Assembly (NCBI GenBank): GCA_963971425.1 | Contig: OZ020520.1 | Location: forward strand, 23,454,754-23,518,753 | Direction: 5' to 3' | DNA: 64,000 nt | From: Bryoerythrophyllum caledonicum | Lineage: Eukaryota > Streptophyta > Bryopsida > Pottiales > Pottiaceae | In this document: in pieces, positions 32,116-45,201 of the stretch | How the letters are laid out: each line of letters starts with the position of its first letter | Numbering within the stretch: the first letter of the stretch is position 1 | Program-made: the position numbers and the translations under genes | Notes under the pieces: model-generated | Told to the model about the DNA's origin: nothing | Databases searched by the model: none | The model's input: the letters and a program-made list of their open reading frames with translations, nothing else

Positions 32116-35100
32116 CTGAAGATTCTAAATCTAGGAAGTTCGAATATCTTAGGAACACTTACCAACACAGTTTAGGGCATATGTACACTAAAGTGTACTA
32201 CTTTTGACATCGTAGTGTCACATTTTTGGAACAAATAAGTGTACATAAATGAGAAAAATCACATGCATAAATTTGGTGTAATGATTGACATTACTAATGG
32301 ATCCAAGGGTCCAAGAGCAATTCGCCATTTGTGATCAATATTTGGTTTTATTCACCAAAATCACAGGAAACCGGGAATTCAATAGAAAATTGAAAATAAA
32401 GTTTTTACACTTTTGTTGGTTGGTGAAGGAAGCTAACAAGATTCTACACGTGGGCCTAATTTTATTTTATCTTATTTGTCTTTAGAACAACCCTAAACTT
32501 AAGTTTGGGACCTTTTTAGTGTCACAATGTACCTCCTCACAAGTTTAGCATTTCTAAAAATTCCCTTGTAGAAGGGATTAAATAAATAAATATATTAGGC
32601 CCACATGTAATATCTTGTTGACTTCGTCCACCAATCAATCAAAATGAAAAAATATTTATTTTCAAATTTTTATTGAATTTCTCAGTTTTTGCCCAAAATG
32701 TGTACTACATAGCATACAATGATCCTTTAGGGGAAAAACTTAAAAACCTTCCATAGCTCATATCTTGTACAAAGATCATCCAACTTGGACATTTGTTGCA
32801 ATACCTTTGTCTAAATGCTCTTTACAATAAAATAATAAGTCTTGAAGGTGTACTATGTGTGCACTTTTGTGTATATGTATGTGGCTTATTTAATGTTTGT
32901 TATTGCTGTCAATTTGTTGTGTGTAATAATCTCTATTTATACAACATCTCCAATCTAAGTTGCAATGTGAATAGTGATAGGAACTCCTCCTTTGACCACC
33001 ATTATTATTTGTCACAATGATCACAATGGCATTATAACTATTTGTGAAAACATCATTTATGACAGAAGAAGAAGAACGCCGGTCTCCAAAGGAGTTGGCG
33101 TGAATAAAGTGTATGTTCATTCCACTTCTAAGACCATGCCCACCGGACAAGGATCATTTATGACATTTACATATACCACATGAGATTTTCACAAATATTG
33201 TGCTTCATCAAAAAGTTTACAAAAAATCTTATTCTGGTGAAATGAATACAAAAGAAATCTTGAAATCTTGTTTTGTACCCGCAATTAAGGATCTTCATTA
33301 AACTACAAAAAAAATTGAAATTTGTATGCAAGTTGATTGCACATATTGGAAGATTATTGTGTTTGAAGTGGAAAGAAAAGATAATTTCTTCATTGCATAA
33401 AGAATTTGACTTCTTCTACTATCATTGCGTTTCAAAACAAAGTCTTACTTCTAATATTGTTCATACAATACTCATTTATATGAATTTTTTTTACTATATG
33501 ATACATTTATGCTTGACCAAATTATCAAGTCTATAACTCCTTCTACAATATAATTATGATACATTGTAGTAGAACAATTAAGACCCACCCTTTGTCATCA
33601 AATAGAGGTAGGTTATGCTAAATGTTTATGGATTTCATCTAAAAATGGTAAATATTTGAAGGAAGTATATTATTTCACATATTTATAATTACTGACATTA
33701 TGAAAAAACTCAAAGACTTAAAGGACATAAGCCTTAGGGCTTTTGCTAGACTCAGTGTAGATTCCAACTCAAATTTGTGGATAAGAAGCTCTTCCCTATA
33801 TCAAACTTAGGAATGCAAAGCATATTGGAGCTTTCTATAGCACTTCATTTGGAAAATTATATTTATTTTTAAGTCTCAGATGTCACCCATATCTAAAAGG
33901 TAATTGGAAGCCTAACAAGATTACTATTGCAAATTTTAGTAGACAACAATAGTCAATTCTAGAATCATATCTCAAGTCTCTTAATTGTCATCATTCTTAT
34001 GTTTATATTAGAATTGCATTTTCAATATTTTATGGTCATTGCAAGTATGCCACTTCTTGAATTATTTATTATTAAAAAAATCCTTAACTTCAAAAGGTAA
34101 AAAATATATTATTTTGGTATCAACTCAAAATTTTCCGAAGTCATAAAAATCCACTAAGGACATCATACATTTTCTCTTTGGATCTAGTGAGAATAAAATC
34201 CATATTAACTCAAAGCTAATTCATTTTTAGATCTTACGAAGAATAATTAATTAATTGATTAAAAGTACAATTGTAGGAGCCTCCAATAGTCAAAAGGCCT
34301 ACCTTGGGACTTTTAAATGATCAAAGAAGTGGTTGAAGATGCCTATAGTTTGAAAATGAACGCTTATTATAGAATTGTGCATTGTAGAATGCCAAATTTA
34401 ATATATTTTTACTATTGTAAAGTGAATTTTATTATGAAGATATCAAACAATTTTGCACAAAATGACACTTGTTTCTTTTGATAACCTAAAGTTTTCATTT
34501 CTTGCTATACTTTTGTTTATAAAAATATCAAAACACATAAAATACATCTAATGTGTTTCTTTGATGAGCTTTAAAACACAAAAAAACATAACAACAATTT
34601 TTAAAATCTATTTATAAACTTTGTATTGTTGTTATGTTTTTGTGTGTTTTAAATTGGGCCAATTGTTGTGGTGTTATATTATAGTACATAAGTAAACAAC
34701 TCTTTGTCCGTGCCATGCTTCTAAACATCAAAGGATGATCAAATTCTATGGATGTTGTAGAAAGAAATTCAAGGTATGAATTTAGAGTATAATTTATATT
34801 CCTCTAGCCAACCATGTTTAATGTAACGTGCATACAAAAATTCAGTTGCAACATTATTTTTTAATATAATCTTGTCAAGTTTGCAAATAAAATCTATAGT
34901 TAGTGATTTTTTTCACAATACCTATCCTGCAATGTTAAGCTTTTGCTTATCTTTAATATTAAATCACAACATGCGTTGTTGTCATAATGCTTAGCAATTA
35001 TGAATCAATTTTAATGCATTGAATCACCTAATTGTCTTTGCAAGAAGAACAACAAAATTTGTGGAACCATTGGTATTGACATTCATCTACACTAAAGTGA

Positions 35101-35264
35101 AGGAACATAAGTATGTCAAATTAAACCTTGATTAAACAAATAACATAGAAATAACATAAATATAGTTGAAAATGTAGTAGAGGATGTATCTACTAATACT
35201 AAATGCTAGTTTCCCAACCTTTTTAGAGGAGAAAATTCAAGGACAAATGGTTTTTCTTTAACCC
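32116..35264. other. AT-rich gene-free interval
   Basis: About 3.1 kb with no recognised gene or element except the hairpin at 34570-34653. Reading frames are short and compositionally biased. Confidence 0.5.
34570..34653. repeat. Hairpin with 29-bp arms
   Basis: Arm TTTAAAACACAAAAAAACAT-AACAACAAT (34570-34598) faces ATTGTTGTTATGTTTTTGTG-TGTTTTAAA (34625-34653), nearly perfect, with a 26-bp loop. Possibly a tiny MITE. Confidence 0.8.
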
Positions 35265-35990
35265 CTAATGTTTTGTGACTAATTCACACCAAAAATACTT
35301 CAAAACTATTGATTCTAGTGTAAAGAGTAGAGAAGGCAAAAATAAATAAGAATTCTAATTTTAGCCATGGGATCTTAGTAAAGACTAATACAATCACATG
35401 GTCTTAAAATTTTATATACTAGCTCCATGGATTGAAAGATTATAGTGTTCAAAGCAAAGACAATGATTCTTTTTATTTCCTTTGTCGAGAGGATTAGCAA
35501 AATTTGACTTCACTTGGTGTCAAATTTTGCATCAAACAAAGCCTAACTTTTATAGCATCATGTTTACATGATTTCAAATGCTTGTACACCAAATTTGAGT
35601 AGTAGAAGACAAGCGTGGCATAATTTTTTAAAAATTGAGCAAGGAGCTACGTTAGAAATTACCATTACACATTTTATTTTCTAGTGAACCCTATTTTTTC
35701 TAAAACAAGAGTCCACATGGATTACACCACATTTTGTAATAGAAAAATAAATAAAAGATATCAAGGTCTCAAAATATATGTGGAAAATTAAATGTTATGG
35801 TATTTTCCATGACAATGCGTGAAAATGTTTGACTTTAATTAAAATGATCATTACACTAAGAAAAGATTTTTTTTTACAAGTTCAAAGGAAATAAGATTTA
35901 TTTATACGTATGAAATATCTCAATGTGAAGAGAAGCTTGTAGCAAAAAACTTAAAGTTGCCTGGAGTTAACCAAGTTTGTTGCATTCCAA
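35265..35990 (-). repeat. Degenerate F1 left-arm copy
   Basis: Begins TTTAACCCCTAATG and carries ACACCAAAAATACTTCAAAAC, GATTGAAAGATTATAGTG and TTGACTTCACTTGGTGTCAA, in the same order as 56066-56340. Strongly diverged. Confidence 0.6.
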
Positions 35991-36197
35991 GGAAGGTACT
36001 AGTGTACTGCATTTTCATAATGGCCAAATTCTTCAGGATTTAAAGATTAAATATGAAATGTGAAATATGAAAAAAATAAAATCCTTTATATATACTTATT
36101 TGTTAGTATATACAATTAGGATTGCCAGGAAATTTCCTGCAGTGCTACCTCAAAAACTGCACTGTTGAGTATATTACCCCTAAAGTGGTGTATTTAA

Positions 36198-36759
36198 GGG
36201 CCGCTTCACACTTGGTGGCCAAGTCGAGAGGCCGTCGATTTCCACCAATGAGATTGCTAGAATCGCCAAAGTCCGGACTTTGGGCCTTCATAATTGTGCC
36301 CAAACTCCAAAGGCCGTCGTCCTACATGGCAACTTTTTTGGGTAGTTTTGGCACCAAAGCGACGGCCTCTTGAGCAAAACTTGGATCGCCCATTTTGCTC
36401 GACCCAAACTACAATCGAGAGTCCGTCGATTATTTTTATTAAAATAATCAAAAAGTGACAAGATCTAGACCGTTAGATGAAAGAGACCGAATTTTTGGGC
36501 TGATTTTTTTGGCTGATATTTTTTGCTGATTTTTTTTGGGCTGATTTTTTTGGCTGATTTTTATGCTGATTTTTTTGGCGTAATGATATGGGGTTTGGAC
36601 TTTGGACTTGGCCTTTGGGGCTTCACACCACGACCGGCCAAACCTTCAATCTATGTTATTTAATGTATTTTTTTGGCAAAAAAGTTTGGCCTCTCGCCAT
36701 AGTTTGGCCACTCATTTTGACGGTCGGCCTCTCGACTTGGGCATAGTGTGAAGCGGCCC
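36198..36759. mobile_element. 562-bp PIF/Harbinger-like MITE (GGGCCGCTTCACACT ends)
   Basis: TIRs begin GGGCCGCTTCACACT and continue into CCAAGTCGAGAGGCC on both sides; direct TAA at 36195-36197 and 36760-36762. Internal GGCTGATTTTT repeats at 36497-36578. Related, more diverged copies are at 42984-43933 and 51212-51556. Confidence 0.85.
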
Positions 36760-36941
36760 TAAGAGTCCCTTCCAAGGCCTTGTAGGCATAAAAGGATTAA
36801 GCTCTATAAGTTTGTAGTACAATTCAAGTTCTACAAAAGTACTATTGAGCTCACTACACTAAAAATTTCATTTAGTGTAGTGGACACAAAATATGAACCC
36901 GTACACTAATTGTCAACCACGCAATTAGTGCAGTGATAGAA

Positions 36942-37033
36942 TTAACCCATGCCCGGTGGGCATGGACTTAGTGGTGGAATGAACGGACACTTTACTCACG
37001 CCGGCCCCCCCCGGGGACCGGCGTTCTTCTTCT
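36942..37033 (+). mobile_element. SINE-like insertion with target duplication
   Basis: 92 bp absent from the sister element at 45.2 kb. It is flanked by the direct repeat AGTGATAGAA (36932-36941 and 37036-37045). It contains GGACTTAGTGGTGGAA, similar to the tRNA-Gly box A region, then a GCCGGCCCC/GGGGACCGGC hairpin and a TTCTTCTTCT tail. No box B, so pol III competence is doubtful. Confidence 0.65.
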
Positions 37034-37199
37034 GTAGTGATAGAATAGTACACTAAATGTGCACTACTACATTATTTGTGAACTTTTGTAAAGATTGGAA
37101 TATATCTTTTTTCCCTTGTGCACATTTAGTGTATCATAGTAGAAGAGAATTATGTGTACAAAAAGGTGAAGAAGAGAAAAAATAAAAATTACAAAGAAA

Positions 37200-37760
37200 A
37201 AATTGGAAAAATCAACAAGTGGGAAAAAACAACAATTAGGAAAAAACAACATTTTGGGAAAACAACAAATAGGAAAAAACAACTTTTTTGCAAAAACAAC
37301 AATTAGGAAAAAAACAATTAGGAAAAACAACATTTTCCGAAAAAAAACAAAAACTAGGGAAAAACATCAATTTGGGGGAAAAAGACAATTTACCTTTTGA
37401 AAAGGTAAACTTTTGTAAAAATAAGCTTTTCCAAAAGTAAACATTTGAAAAAGTAAAGATTTGAAAAAGTAAACGTTTGAAAAGTGAACTTTTGAAATAG
37501 TGAACTTTTGAAAAGTAAACTTGGGAAAAGGTAAATTTTTGAAAAAGTAAATGTTTGGAAAAACTTAATGTTTGGAGAAATATTGTTTTGAAAAAGTAAA
37601 GTTTTGAATAGTAAACGTTTGAAAAAGTAAACTTTTTAAGAAGTAAAACTTGAAAAAGTAATCTCTTGAAAAAGTAAGCTTTAAAAAAATTAAATTTTCA
37701 TAAAGTGTACTCTGATGAAGTAATCTTTGATAAAGTAAATTTTGATCAAATAATCTTTTG
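37200..37760. repeat. Low-complexity tandem repeats in MITE copy a
   Basis: 37200-37380: units of roughly GGAAAAAACAACA. 37385-37760: about 15-bp units around TTTGAAAAAGTAAAC. Both are absent from copy b. The ORFs read from them are not credible proteins. Confidence 0.85.
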
Positions 37761-38109
37761 AGAAAGTACACTTGTTTGCAATTAGTGTACTATGGTTAGT
37801 TTGCAATTGTAAACTAATATTGAGAAAGTAATTGTCAACTTGTTTGCAATTAGTGTACTTTGGTAAGTACACTATTCATGTCACTACACTAAATGAAAAT
37901 TTTAGAGTAGTACCTACCCGCCTTGTCCGTTGAAATTCAAAATCCTCCAATTTTAGTATTGTACGTTTGTTTTCCAAAAAAAAAACCAAAAAAAACCCCC
38001 ACCAAGCTACTACTTACGTACATATCCAATATAAGTTGCAAAAATTTATGTTCTAAATTGACATTCAATTTGGTGTGAGCTGTGGGACATCACTAAAAGC
38101 CCACCTAGA

Positions 38110-38760
38110 GACTTTTGGTCTTTAGGATTAACTCCTAAATGACAATTTGTCCTTGCGGGGGACAAATCAATTTTGGGCAGGTTTCTAAAAATATATTTTT
38201 AAAGATAACTTCTTGAAAATTTTACTACAAATAGAAATACGAGTTATCTTTGGGGGGAATTTTCACATTTATTTTTATTTGCACGGAAAAAGTTATGGTG
38301 CTTCAATCATAAAAAGCTTGAATCTTTTAGCAGCTGGGTAGGGTACTATAGAGATGAATAGTGCTACTGTAGAGTTGACAATTGTAGTTTTTTGAGGCGG
38401 GTAGTAGTGAAGGAAAGTTCTTGGCTACCTTCATTGTTTTCACTTATAAATGCATAGAAAATAAGGATTATTATTATTTTTTAAATCTCTATTGTTAGAT
38501 TTAGTCATAAATTTTTTGTTCACCGTTTGGATTTTAGATCCAACAATTATTTCTCTATTAAAAAATTAAAATTGTTTTCCAGAGTAAAGAGCCACTTTCT
38601 ATTCCCCTAGTCATTGCAGGTCCATTCTTCTTATCGTAAACACCTCCATTGCTTGTGATTTTTGGCGTGCAATGACTTAACACAAGGTAGAGTCAACATA
38701 GATCCATTGAGTTTAAGCAATGTGTAATGGAAAAATATGCCATTTTCTTGAATCAAAGAA
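38110..38760 (-). repeat. Interspersed repeat R1, long copy
   Basis: Reverse complement of 50310-50960 over its whole length, with landmarks ACACCTCCATTGCTTGTGAT, AAATATGCCATTTT and GTTATCTTTG. The outer side carries GACAATTTGTCCTTG, similar to the F1/F2 terminal motif. Non-coding. Confidence 0.7.
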
Positions 38761-38811
38761 CACTGAACCTATCCGGGCACAATAGAAAACAATAATTTTG
38801 CTCTCTTCAAA

Positions 38812-38814
<3 letters not shown>

Positions 38815-38866
<52 letters not shown>
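38815..38866. repeat. (AT)n microsatellite
   Basis: About 26 AT dinucleotides bordered by TCAAATGCATATAT on both sides. Confidence 0.97.
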
Positions 38867-38869
<3 letters not shown>

Positions 38870-39384
38870 TATTCAAATGCATATATATTTCAGTTTGTAC
38901 GGTCAAAGTTTGCGAAAAGATATGAGTGTCTTCTTGTAATAGTTAGCTTGATGATCCAACAATTGAAAATAGTGAAAATTTGTTTGAATAAGTCTAATAA
39001 TATATCATCTCAAAGTGACGATATTGGGGTGGTTTTTATGAAGCACAAGACCGGGTCCTTTAGGGATTAATCAAGGTTATATAATGCCACTCAAATGTTT
39101 TTTTTTTACCTCAAGCACATGTATAAGTCTCACAATGTGGTTACTGTCTTCATAACGAATAGGAGTTGAAATAAGTTGTAGAGCCTTAAATTAGATAGAA
39201 TTATGGAATGAACGGTGTAGCTATGCATGGACTTAAGTCTTAGACCATGATAAGTGTGTAAGTTTCAAGCAAGGCATGTCAGGGATTGTCTGCACTCACA
39301 GGAAAACCACTGCCAGATATTTGAACTTGTTACACTAAAAATGTATTCTGCAAGATGGTGAAACTTATGGGGCACTTCCATCAT

Positions 39385-39740
39385 AATGTAAGCCTCCCCA
39401 TAACCAACAAAAACCCATAGCCAACGCTTATAAAATTGGGGTATATCCAACCCTCTTCCATCCCAGTACCACCAACTCAACTCCAAATGGAGGTTTACTA
39501 TTAGTCAAGACCCTTACTTTTGGTCGTTGGTTATGGGGGGTACCTATTGTTGGCCACCCACTAAACATGGCTGCTTAATTTGAAAATTCATAACTAATTC
39601 AATTTTCATCAAAAAAATATGAAATCACTTGGGTTGGAATTGTAATTCTATTGGCTATTATTGAGAAATAGTAGTATTATTATCTCTTCTCTCCATATAT
39701 GCACATTCCTTAACTTGTCGGTTTTAGAGGGGCTTACCTC
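39385..39740. mobile_element. F3 MITE copy (GTAAGCC/AACCAAC ends)
   Basis: About 355 bp with ends TAAGCCTCCCCATAACCAAC and, reverse-complemented, TAAGCCCCTCTAAAACCGAC. The interior has CTCCAAATGGAGGTTT and ATGAAATCACTTGGGTTG. Relatives are at 44645-45190, 51808-52332, 55100-55235 and 60778-61125. Confidence 0.72.
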
Positions 39741-40787
39741 AATGCAAGTGAGCATGACCCAAAACCAACCATTGACTCAATAGTGGCTCACTTCTATACC
39801 ATTGACCCACTTAATGGGTATAGAAGTGGGTCGATGGTTAATTAGAAAGGGTATAGAAGTGGGTCAATACTAACCATTGACTCACTTCTATACCCTTTCT
39901 AATTTTTAGCAAAAAATACAACTTATCAATAATCAATTATGAATTCATTGGTCAACACATATGTCATGTAAAGGCAATCTATATTTCCACCTTAAAATGT
40001 GAGAACAATATAGAATTGGATGGTATTGGGTTAGTGGTTAGTTGTGGATTTTCTTACCTTAATCAATTGAATTGCTTAGATATCATCTTAAATGTAGTAG
40101 ATAATACTAAGCCATAAATACCTTATTTATATTTATTTATTTTTAACCTTGTAAAGACGAGGGGCGGCTATGGCGGGCAAAGTATACGGTTGAATTGTAC
40201 ACAACCACATATCAATTCAATTGACCAAAACCAAACCAGGAAAGGCAAATGTAGAGACATGAAGATCATGGAGTTGATTTGGACAACCATGTGGCCATGT
40301 GAACTCTGCTACTCTCCAAAATTAGCTATGGTCGTCCAATTTGGGTTGGCTTGTCCTTAAAGTATCAAGTCAAGGATGCTTCATTAGTGTCATATCTTCA
40401 TATAGATTGCCATTTACAAATTTCTTTACATAAATCAAATTTAGTTGCAATCAAGGTCTAATCACTAAAATTTCTAAACTACATTTCATCAAAAACATTT
40501 GAAAATTGTCATTCTATGTACCTAGGAGAAAAAATAAAATAAATGAAGAATAGTTCATCTTCAACTATGAGATCTTGAAATCAAATACTAAAAAAACATC
40601 CCAAGCCAATTTTATGATCTTTTCATTGTATGGCTTGGGAGATTATAAAGTATATGAAGTGAAGTGAAAAGAGATCTTGAAACCTTGTTGTGTAGAGACA
40701 TCAAGCCTTTGATTCCTTGTGGGACTAATATTTTGCACTAACAAGTTTGAATTTTCTAAAGATTCTCAAATAACACCATGTCATCTA
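39741..40787. other. Gene-free interval with small palindromes
   Basis: 39740-39905 contains alternating direct and inverted copies of CACTTCTATACC and GGTATAGAAGTGGGTC. 46090-46200 is distantly similar. No coding region was recognised up to 40787. Confidence 0.5.
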
Positions 40788-41305
40788 AGGTAGAGGCACC
40801 CAATTCCAATTGGCCACCCAATTCCAATCAGTAGAGTATGCATGGCATGGTGCATGGAAATGGAAAATGCATGAAATGGTGCATGAAGTGACCCAAAACT
40901 GATAATTCAAAATCTGAAAACACCAGTCATAAACGGCATTAGGTCATGAAGTGTGCAATTTTTGGGTTGCTCCACCTCAATTGAGCTCTCATTGGTGGCA
41001 TCACCTCAAAAGTCAAACAAGGCCGATCGGCATTGGGTACCCTCCATGAGTTGGTTATCCATGGCATGTCTTCTCTCTTTTACTCACTCTCACTTGTTGG
41101 CATTGGGCAAAGGAGGGCACTCAATCTCACCTACTCTATGGTGGTTTTTGGGATTTTAAATTCTATACGAATTCCAAATCTTTGAGATTAAATTTGAAAA
41201 AATATTTGTTGAGTTCCATTCCTAATTCCGCATGTTTCTACATAAATGTTTTTGACATACAATGTCATAACTAGCTTAAGTGATCGGAATTGGGTACCTC
41301 TACCT
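40788..41305. mobile_element. 518-bp TA-flanked TIR element
   Basis: Ends AGGTAGAGGCACCCAATTCC and, reverse-complemented, AGGTAGAGGTACCCAATTCC; TA at 40786-40787 and 41306-41307. Non-coding. Confidence 0.85.
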
Positions 41306-42983
41306 TATTTGTGCACCAATTTACATGGAATAGAAAGGTGGAGCTTTGTCAAATTATAATTTCAACGGATGAATTCCAAAACTTCATTAGAACCATTTGA
41401 ATTTTTTGTGAACTCAAGTTTTCATTAGACCCAAATCCAAACACTTGATATATTTATGTGAAGAAGAAGGAAAGAAATAGAAAGAAATATATCTTATATG
41501 TGAAAATTGGAATTTTGCACGTTGCTCCATAGAGTTTAATATTTATATTTTCTCTTGACGTAAATTTTTTTGAATTATTTGAAAGGTTATTTTAAAAAGA
41601 AATATCAAATATCTTCATGTTAAGTACTCCTACAAAAAAAAAATTAAAATCAGTGGTAGCAAAGGTGTGTTGTAGAGCTACTCAAATTGCCTACCAAGAT
41701 TAAAAAAACTCATTCAAACCCCTCAGTGTTTTTTCCATGTTCATTGATTAAAAAACCATTGTAAACCACCGAAATTAGTACAAATCTCTAAAATCATTTT
41801 TTCCTATAAAAACATTTTAAAAGCCTACAATGTTTTTAAAAGGACATCTCGACATAATCAATTGAAAATGTACTTTTGAGGGGTTCCTACAATCTCAATT
41901 TGGATTATGTTTGAGATTGTAGGAAGTACAAACTTTGGTGTAATTGGGAATTTCTTGATGTTCCTCGTTGGTGGAGTTGCATACTATAACGTCGGATTCC
42001 GCACTACAATGCCAAATATTTCTTCATTTGTAACATAGATGTTCGGCAGACCAAGTATCCTCGACATTTCATTTCACTGAAAATTAGTGAAATATTTTGA
42101 AAATTATTTTTTGAAGATATTGACAGCTAATTTTTAAAATCATTTTTTTCGCTGACTCCAACCCTCATTCCTGTGTTTTCTTCCACCACTCACAGTAGAT
42201 TTGAAGCATGATATTGCTGGCATGGACAAGTCAGGTGGCTGGAATGCGCAAGAAATGCAAACTCATTACAATAGCCGCCTCTTGGTGAAAAAGTAGAAAG
42301 AAATGAGTGAGGGATGTAGCACTCCATTCACGTACCCACTGCGCCGCTGACTAAAAGATGATGCAGGCCAAGATAGCCAGCAGGCTTGACTCACATCCGT
42401 AAGTTTACAGGCAATTTTGCATTCATGATTGTGGAGACATTAACCACAATTGCCAGACTTGTCGCCTGTACTGTAAGCAAATGCCTCCCCGCAGCAAGAC
42501 AATAGCAGACGGGGCTCATCAAATGGTAAAGTCTTACATGGCAGGGGCGTGAATGTCGAATATGAATTATGAGATGGTCATGCGTGACGCCGCTTGCTGG
42601 GCGGGCAGAGAGGCCACAGCCACGTGAGAGCTGCTTAGCTGCCAATTTGGCCATGATGTGGTGTGTAAGAATACCTATCATTGACTGTGTGTGTAAATGC
42701 ATCCCAACCTGTAATTTCCAAGAGAAGGCCCAGACAGTTTTACAGACATGATCGATTATGGCTCGAAATGCTTGCTTGCCTGTTGCAAGTGATGTCTCCT
42801 TGTCAAGTACAAAGTCTCATGAAACTCATATCGTGGACGAGGATGTGAGGCCTAGCAGGGTTGTCATGTGTTGTATGGTAGGAATGCCAATACTTGGCCC
42901 TGTGGGTAAAGGCATCCTACTATGTGTGTCGAGACTTTAAGACAAGAGAAGATTGGGGACATATGGGTAGGCTAAGTTGTTAG
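41306..42983. other. Interval without recognised feature
   Basis: The first part is AT-rich and 42180-42960 is more GC-balanced. ORFs up to 103 codons occur on both strands but resemble nothing known. Confidence 0.4.
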
Positions 42984-43933
42984 CGGGGTTTCACACTACG
43001 GTCGAGGGGTCGGGCAATTCTAGCAATTTGATTGGTCTAGAGCCTCAAACTTGGTCTTTGGGCTTTCAGACTAAGAATGAAGGTCAAGAGGCCAAGTGCG
43101 TCCAAAATGACTACATGACAACACTTTTTGACACCAAGAGTTTAGTCTCTTAGAAAAGGTTTGGGTCAAACGAGGATAGAAACCCAAACTCTTGTCGAGG
43201 TGCCAAACATTATCGTCATCAAAATATTAAAAATCTAACAATATCTTAGCCTTCATGTTGAAACAATAACTTCTATTTTCTTGAAATTTGTACCTCCAAC
43301 TTTTACCTGAATTTTTTATGTAAATATTTTTACCTACAAAATTTAATTAGATATTTTACCTAAATTTTCACCTGAAATTTTTATGTGTGGATATTTGTGG
43401 TGGATTTTTTTTTGTATAATGAGCATTTTGGCCATGTTCTTGATGTTTGAAAACCAAAAATGTATTCTCTTTTAGGCTCCATGGCTAAAGAAAGTGAGAG
43501 AAGAAAATCTAAAAAATAAGCACTAAAATGGATCCAAAATAAGAAGTAAAGATTGACGTGGATTCTCCCAGATAGTTTGAGTCGCAGCCCTTGGGCTTTC
43601 ACACTTCAAGGACTCAAACTCTATAAATTGCAAATTTTGGTGTTTTTTCCAATTCCAAAATTCCGTCTCTTGGCATAGTTTAACCCCTAAAGGACCAAGT
43701 GTACCTATGGGATACAAATGTTTTAACTTTGGCTCTAATTATCTTTTAATTTGGACCATCAAAATTCACACATCATCTCAAATATGTTTAGAAGAAGATC
43801 CTATGGTTACATTCTCAAAGAGTTCGTTTTGGCAGCTTTAATCTATGGAGTAAATATTCCTTTCAAATGCCTCGATTGTTTAGGGGTCGATCTTTGCTGA
43901 AGTTTGGTCCTTGGTCTTAGTGTGAACCCCCCC
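42984..43933. mobile_element. 950-bp TIR element (GGGGTTTCACACTA ends) with nested F2 MITE
   Basis: Ends CGGGGTTTCACACTACGGTC and, reverse-complemented, GGGGGGGTTCACACTAAGAC; TAG at 42981-42983 and 43934-43936. Similar in style to the GGGCCGCTTCACACT family. An F2 MITE lies inside at about 43683-43912. Confidence 0.7.
43683..43912 (+). mobile_element. F2 MITE copy, nested
   Basis: Starts TTTAACCCCTAAAGGACCAA and ends TTTAGGGGTC, about 230 bp, with internal TTTAGAAGAAGATCCTATGG and ATGCCTCG. Other F2 copies are near 46590-47135 (reverse), 47146-47292, 52770-52960 (reverse), 61889-62100 and 9030-9170. Confidence 0.72.
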
Positions 43934-43950
43934 TAGAATAATGTCCTGAT

Positions 43951-44110
43951 TTTTACTTTGCTTGGTCGTGACTCGTAGCTGCTTTTTACTTTGCTTGGTT
44001 GTAACTGCTTTTGACATTGCTTGGTTGTAGCTGCTTTTTACTTTGCTTGGTTGTAACTGCTTTTGACTTTGCTTGGTTTTAGCTGCTTTTCACTTTGCTT
44101 GGTTGCCTGT
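43951..44110. repeat. About 30-bp minisatellite
   Basis: Six units of TTTACTTTGCTTGGTTGTAA-CTGCTTTTGAC type. Not part of an ORF. Confidence 0.88.
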
Positions 44111-44644
44111 TACAAGTTATGGTTGCTTGTCAGAGCAGAAGTCTCATGAACCTCATGTTGTAAAGCCCATGCCTGAAAGCACATGTTATGGATTAACTTA
44201 GTTCACAAGCAAATATTGATTCAGACTGCCCAGATTTAAACCCAACACACTGTTTTTGTTTAGACTGCTTTCGTATGGAAGACCGCGCAAAGTCATACCT
44301 AATCTGCTGACAAGCGGCACCGGAAGTCTTTGATTTCCCACTTCCAAAGTGTATCTTGCAATGAATGAGTTTGCTTGTGCTTGAAGTTACAATAAGTAAT
44401 GTGCATATTTGAAGCAATGTGACCATTCATTGCAATAATCCTTGTAGGTGAAGTTATAATGTATGGTAATCCAGCCTATTACTGCCACAATAAGCAATGT
44501 GCATATTTGAAAGGGATGCATAGTGATCAAGTAAGTTTTTTCAATGACAGTCCTAAGTATTATAATTTCAGTCCAAGTTATTTCATATTTTTCCAATTAA
44601 ATGTGGATTGGTTATGATTTTTCAAGGTGGTTTGTTATATTTTG

Positions 44645-45190
44645 CCTATTATTGGTACTAGGTAACCCCATTAGCGCCGACTAGAAGTAAGGGGTCTTGA
44701 TTAATAGTAAGCCTTGATTTGGAACTTTGCAAGAGTGAATGGGTGAAATGAGGCGGAATGGGACCATATGTAGAGTGGTTGTAATAGAAAGATGGCGGTG
44801 ATGGAATGGGTAAACTTAAGTTGTATTGTCCAGGACACTTAGATAACCCTCCCATAACCGACACCGACAACTTAAGCAATGTGCATATACAGAGAGAACA
44901 AATAATAATACTTTTATTTTTTAGAAATAGCCAAAAGAATTACAATTTCAATCCAAGCGATTTCATATTTTCCCGATTAAATGTGAATTAGTTAATGAAT
45001 TTTCATAGTGTGGTGCCATATTTAGCCAACGGTTACCCCCATAAGCACCAACCAAAAGTAAGGGGTCTTGACTAATAACAAACCTCCATATGGATTTGAA
45101 TGGATGGTAATAAAATGAAAGTGGGTTGGAAATACTCCAATTTTATAGGTGTCAGTTATGGTTTTGGTTGATCACCAAGAAAGGTTACCT
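44645..45190. mobile_element. F3 MITE copies (two, adjacent)
   Basis: One is at about 44645-44830 and the second at about 44831-45190, each with AAGTAAGGGGTCTTGA and an AACCGAC-type end. The second also has ACTTAAGCAATGTGCATATA. 44111-44644 before them shows no gene; an AATAAGCAATGTGCATATTT word at about 44488 is a further F3 trace. Confidence 0.62.
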
Positions 45191-45201
45191 TATTCCCACT
45201 A

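Larger units (their letters stand above)
36857..37907. mobile_element. TA-flanked MITE with hairpin ends, copy a
   Basis: The left end CACTAAAAATTTCATTTAGT-GTAGTG faces the right end CTCTAAAATTTTCATTTAGT-GTAGTG on the other strand; TA at 36855-36856 and 37908-37909. Each end is itself an inverted repeat (CACTAAA...TTTAGTG). The interior differs from copy b (45202-45746) by a SINE-like insertion at 36942-37033 and a long low-complexity region. Confidence 0.82.

Noticed and set aside
36942..37033. Functional tRNA-Gly gene
   Set aside because: Only a box A-like part matches; no anticodon arm, box B or acceptor stem.
37067..37771. Phe/Lys-rich ORFs on both strands
   Set aside because: Products of A-rich minisatellites inside a MITE.
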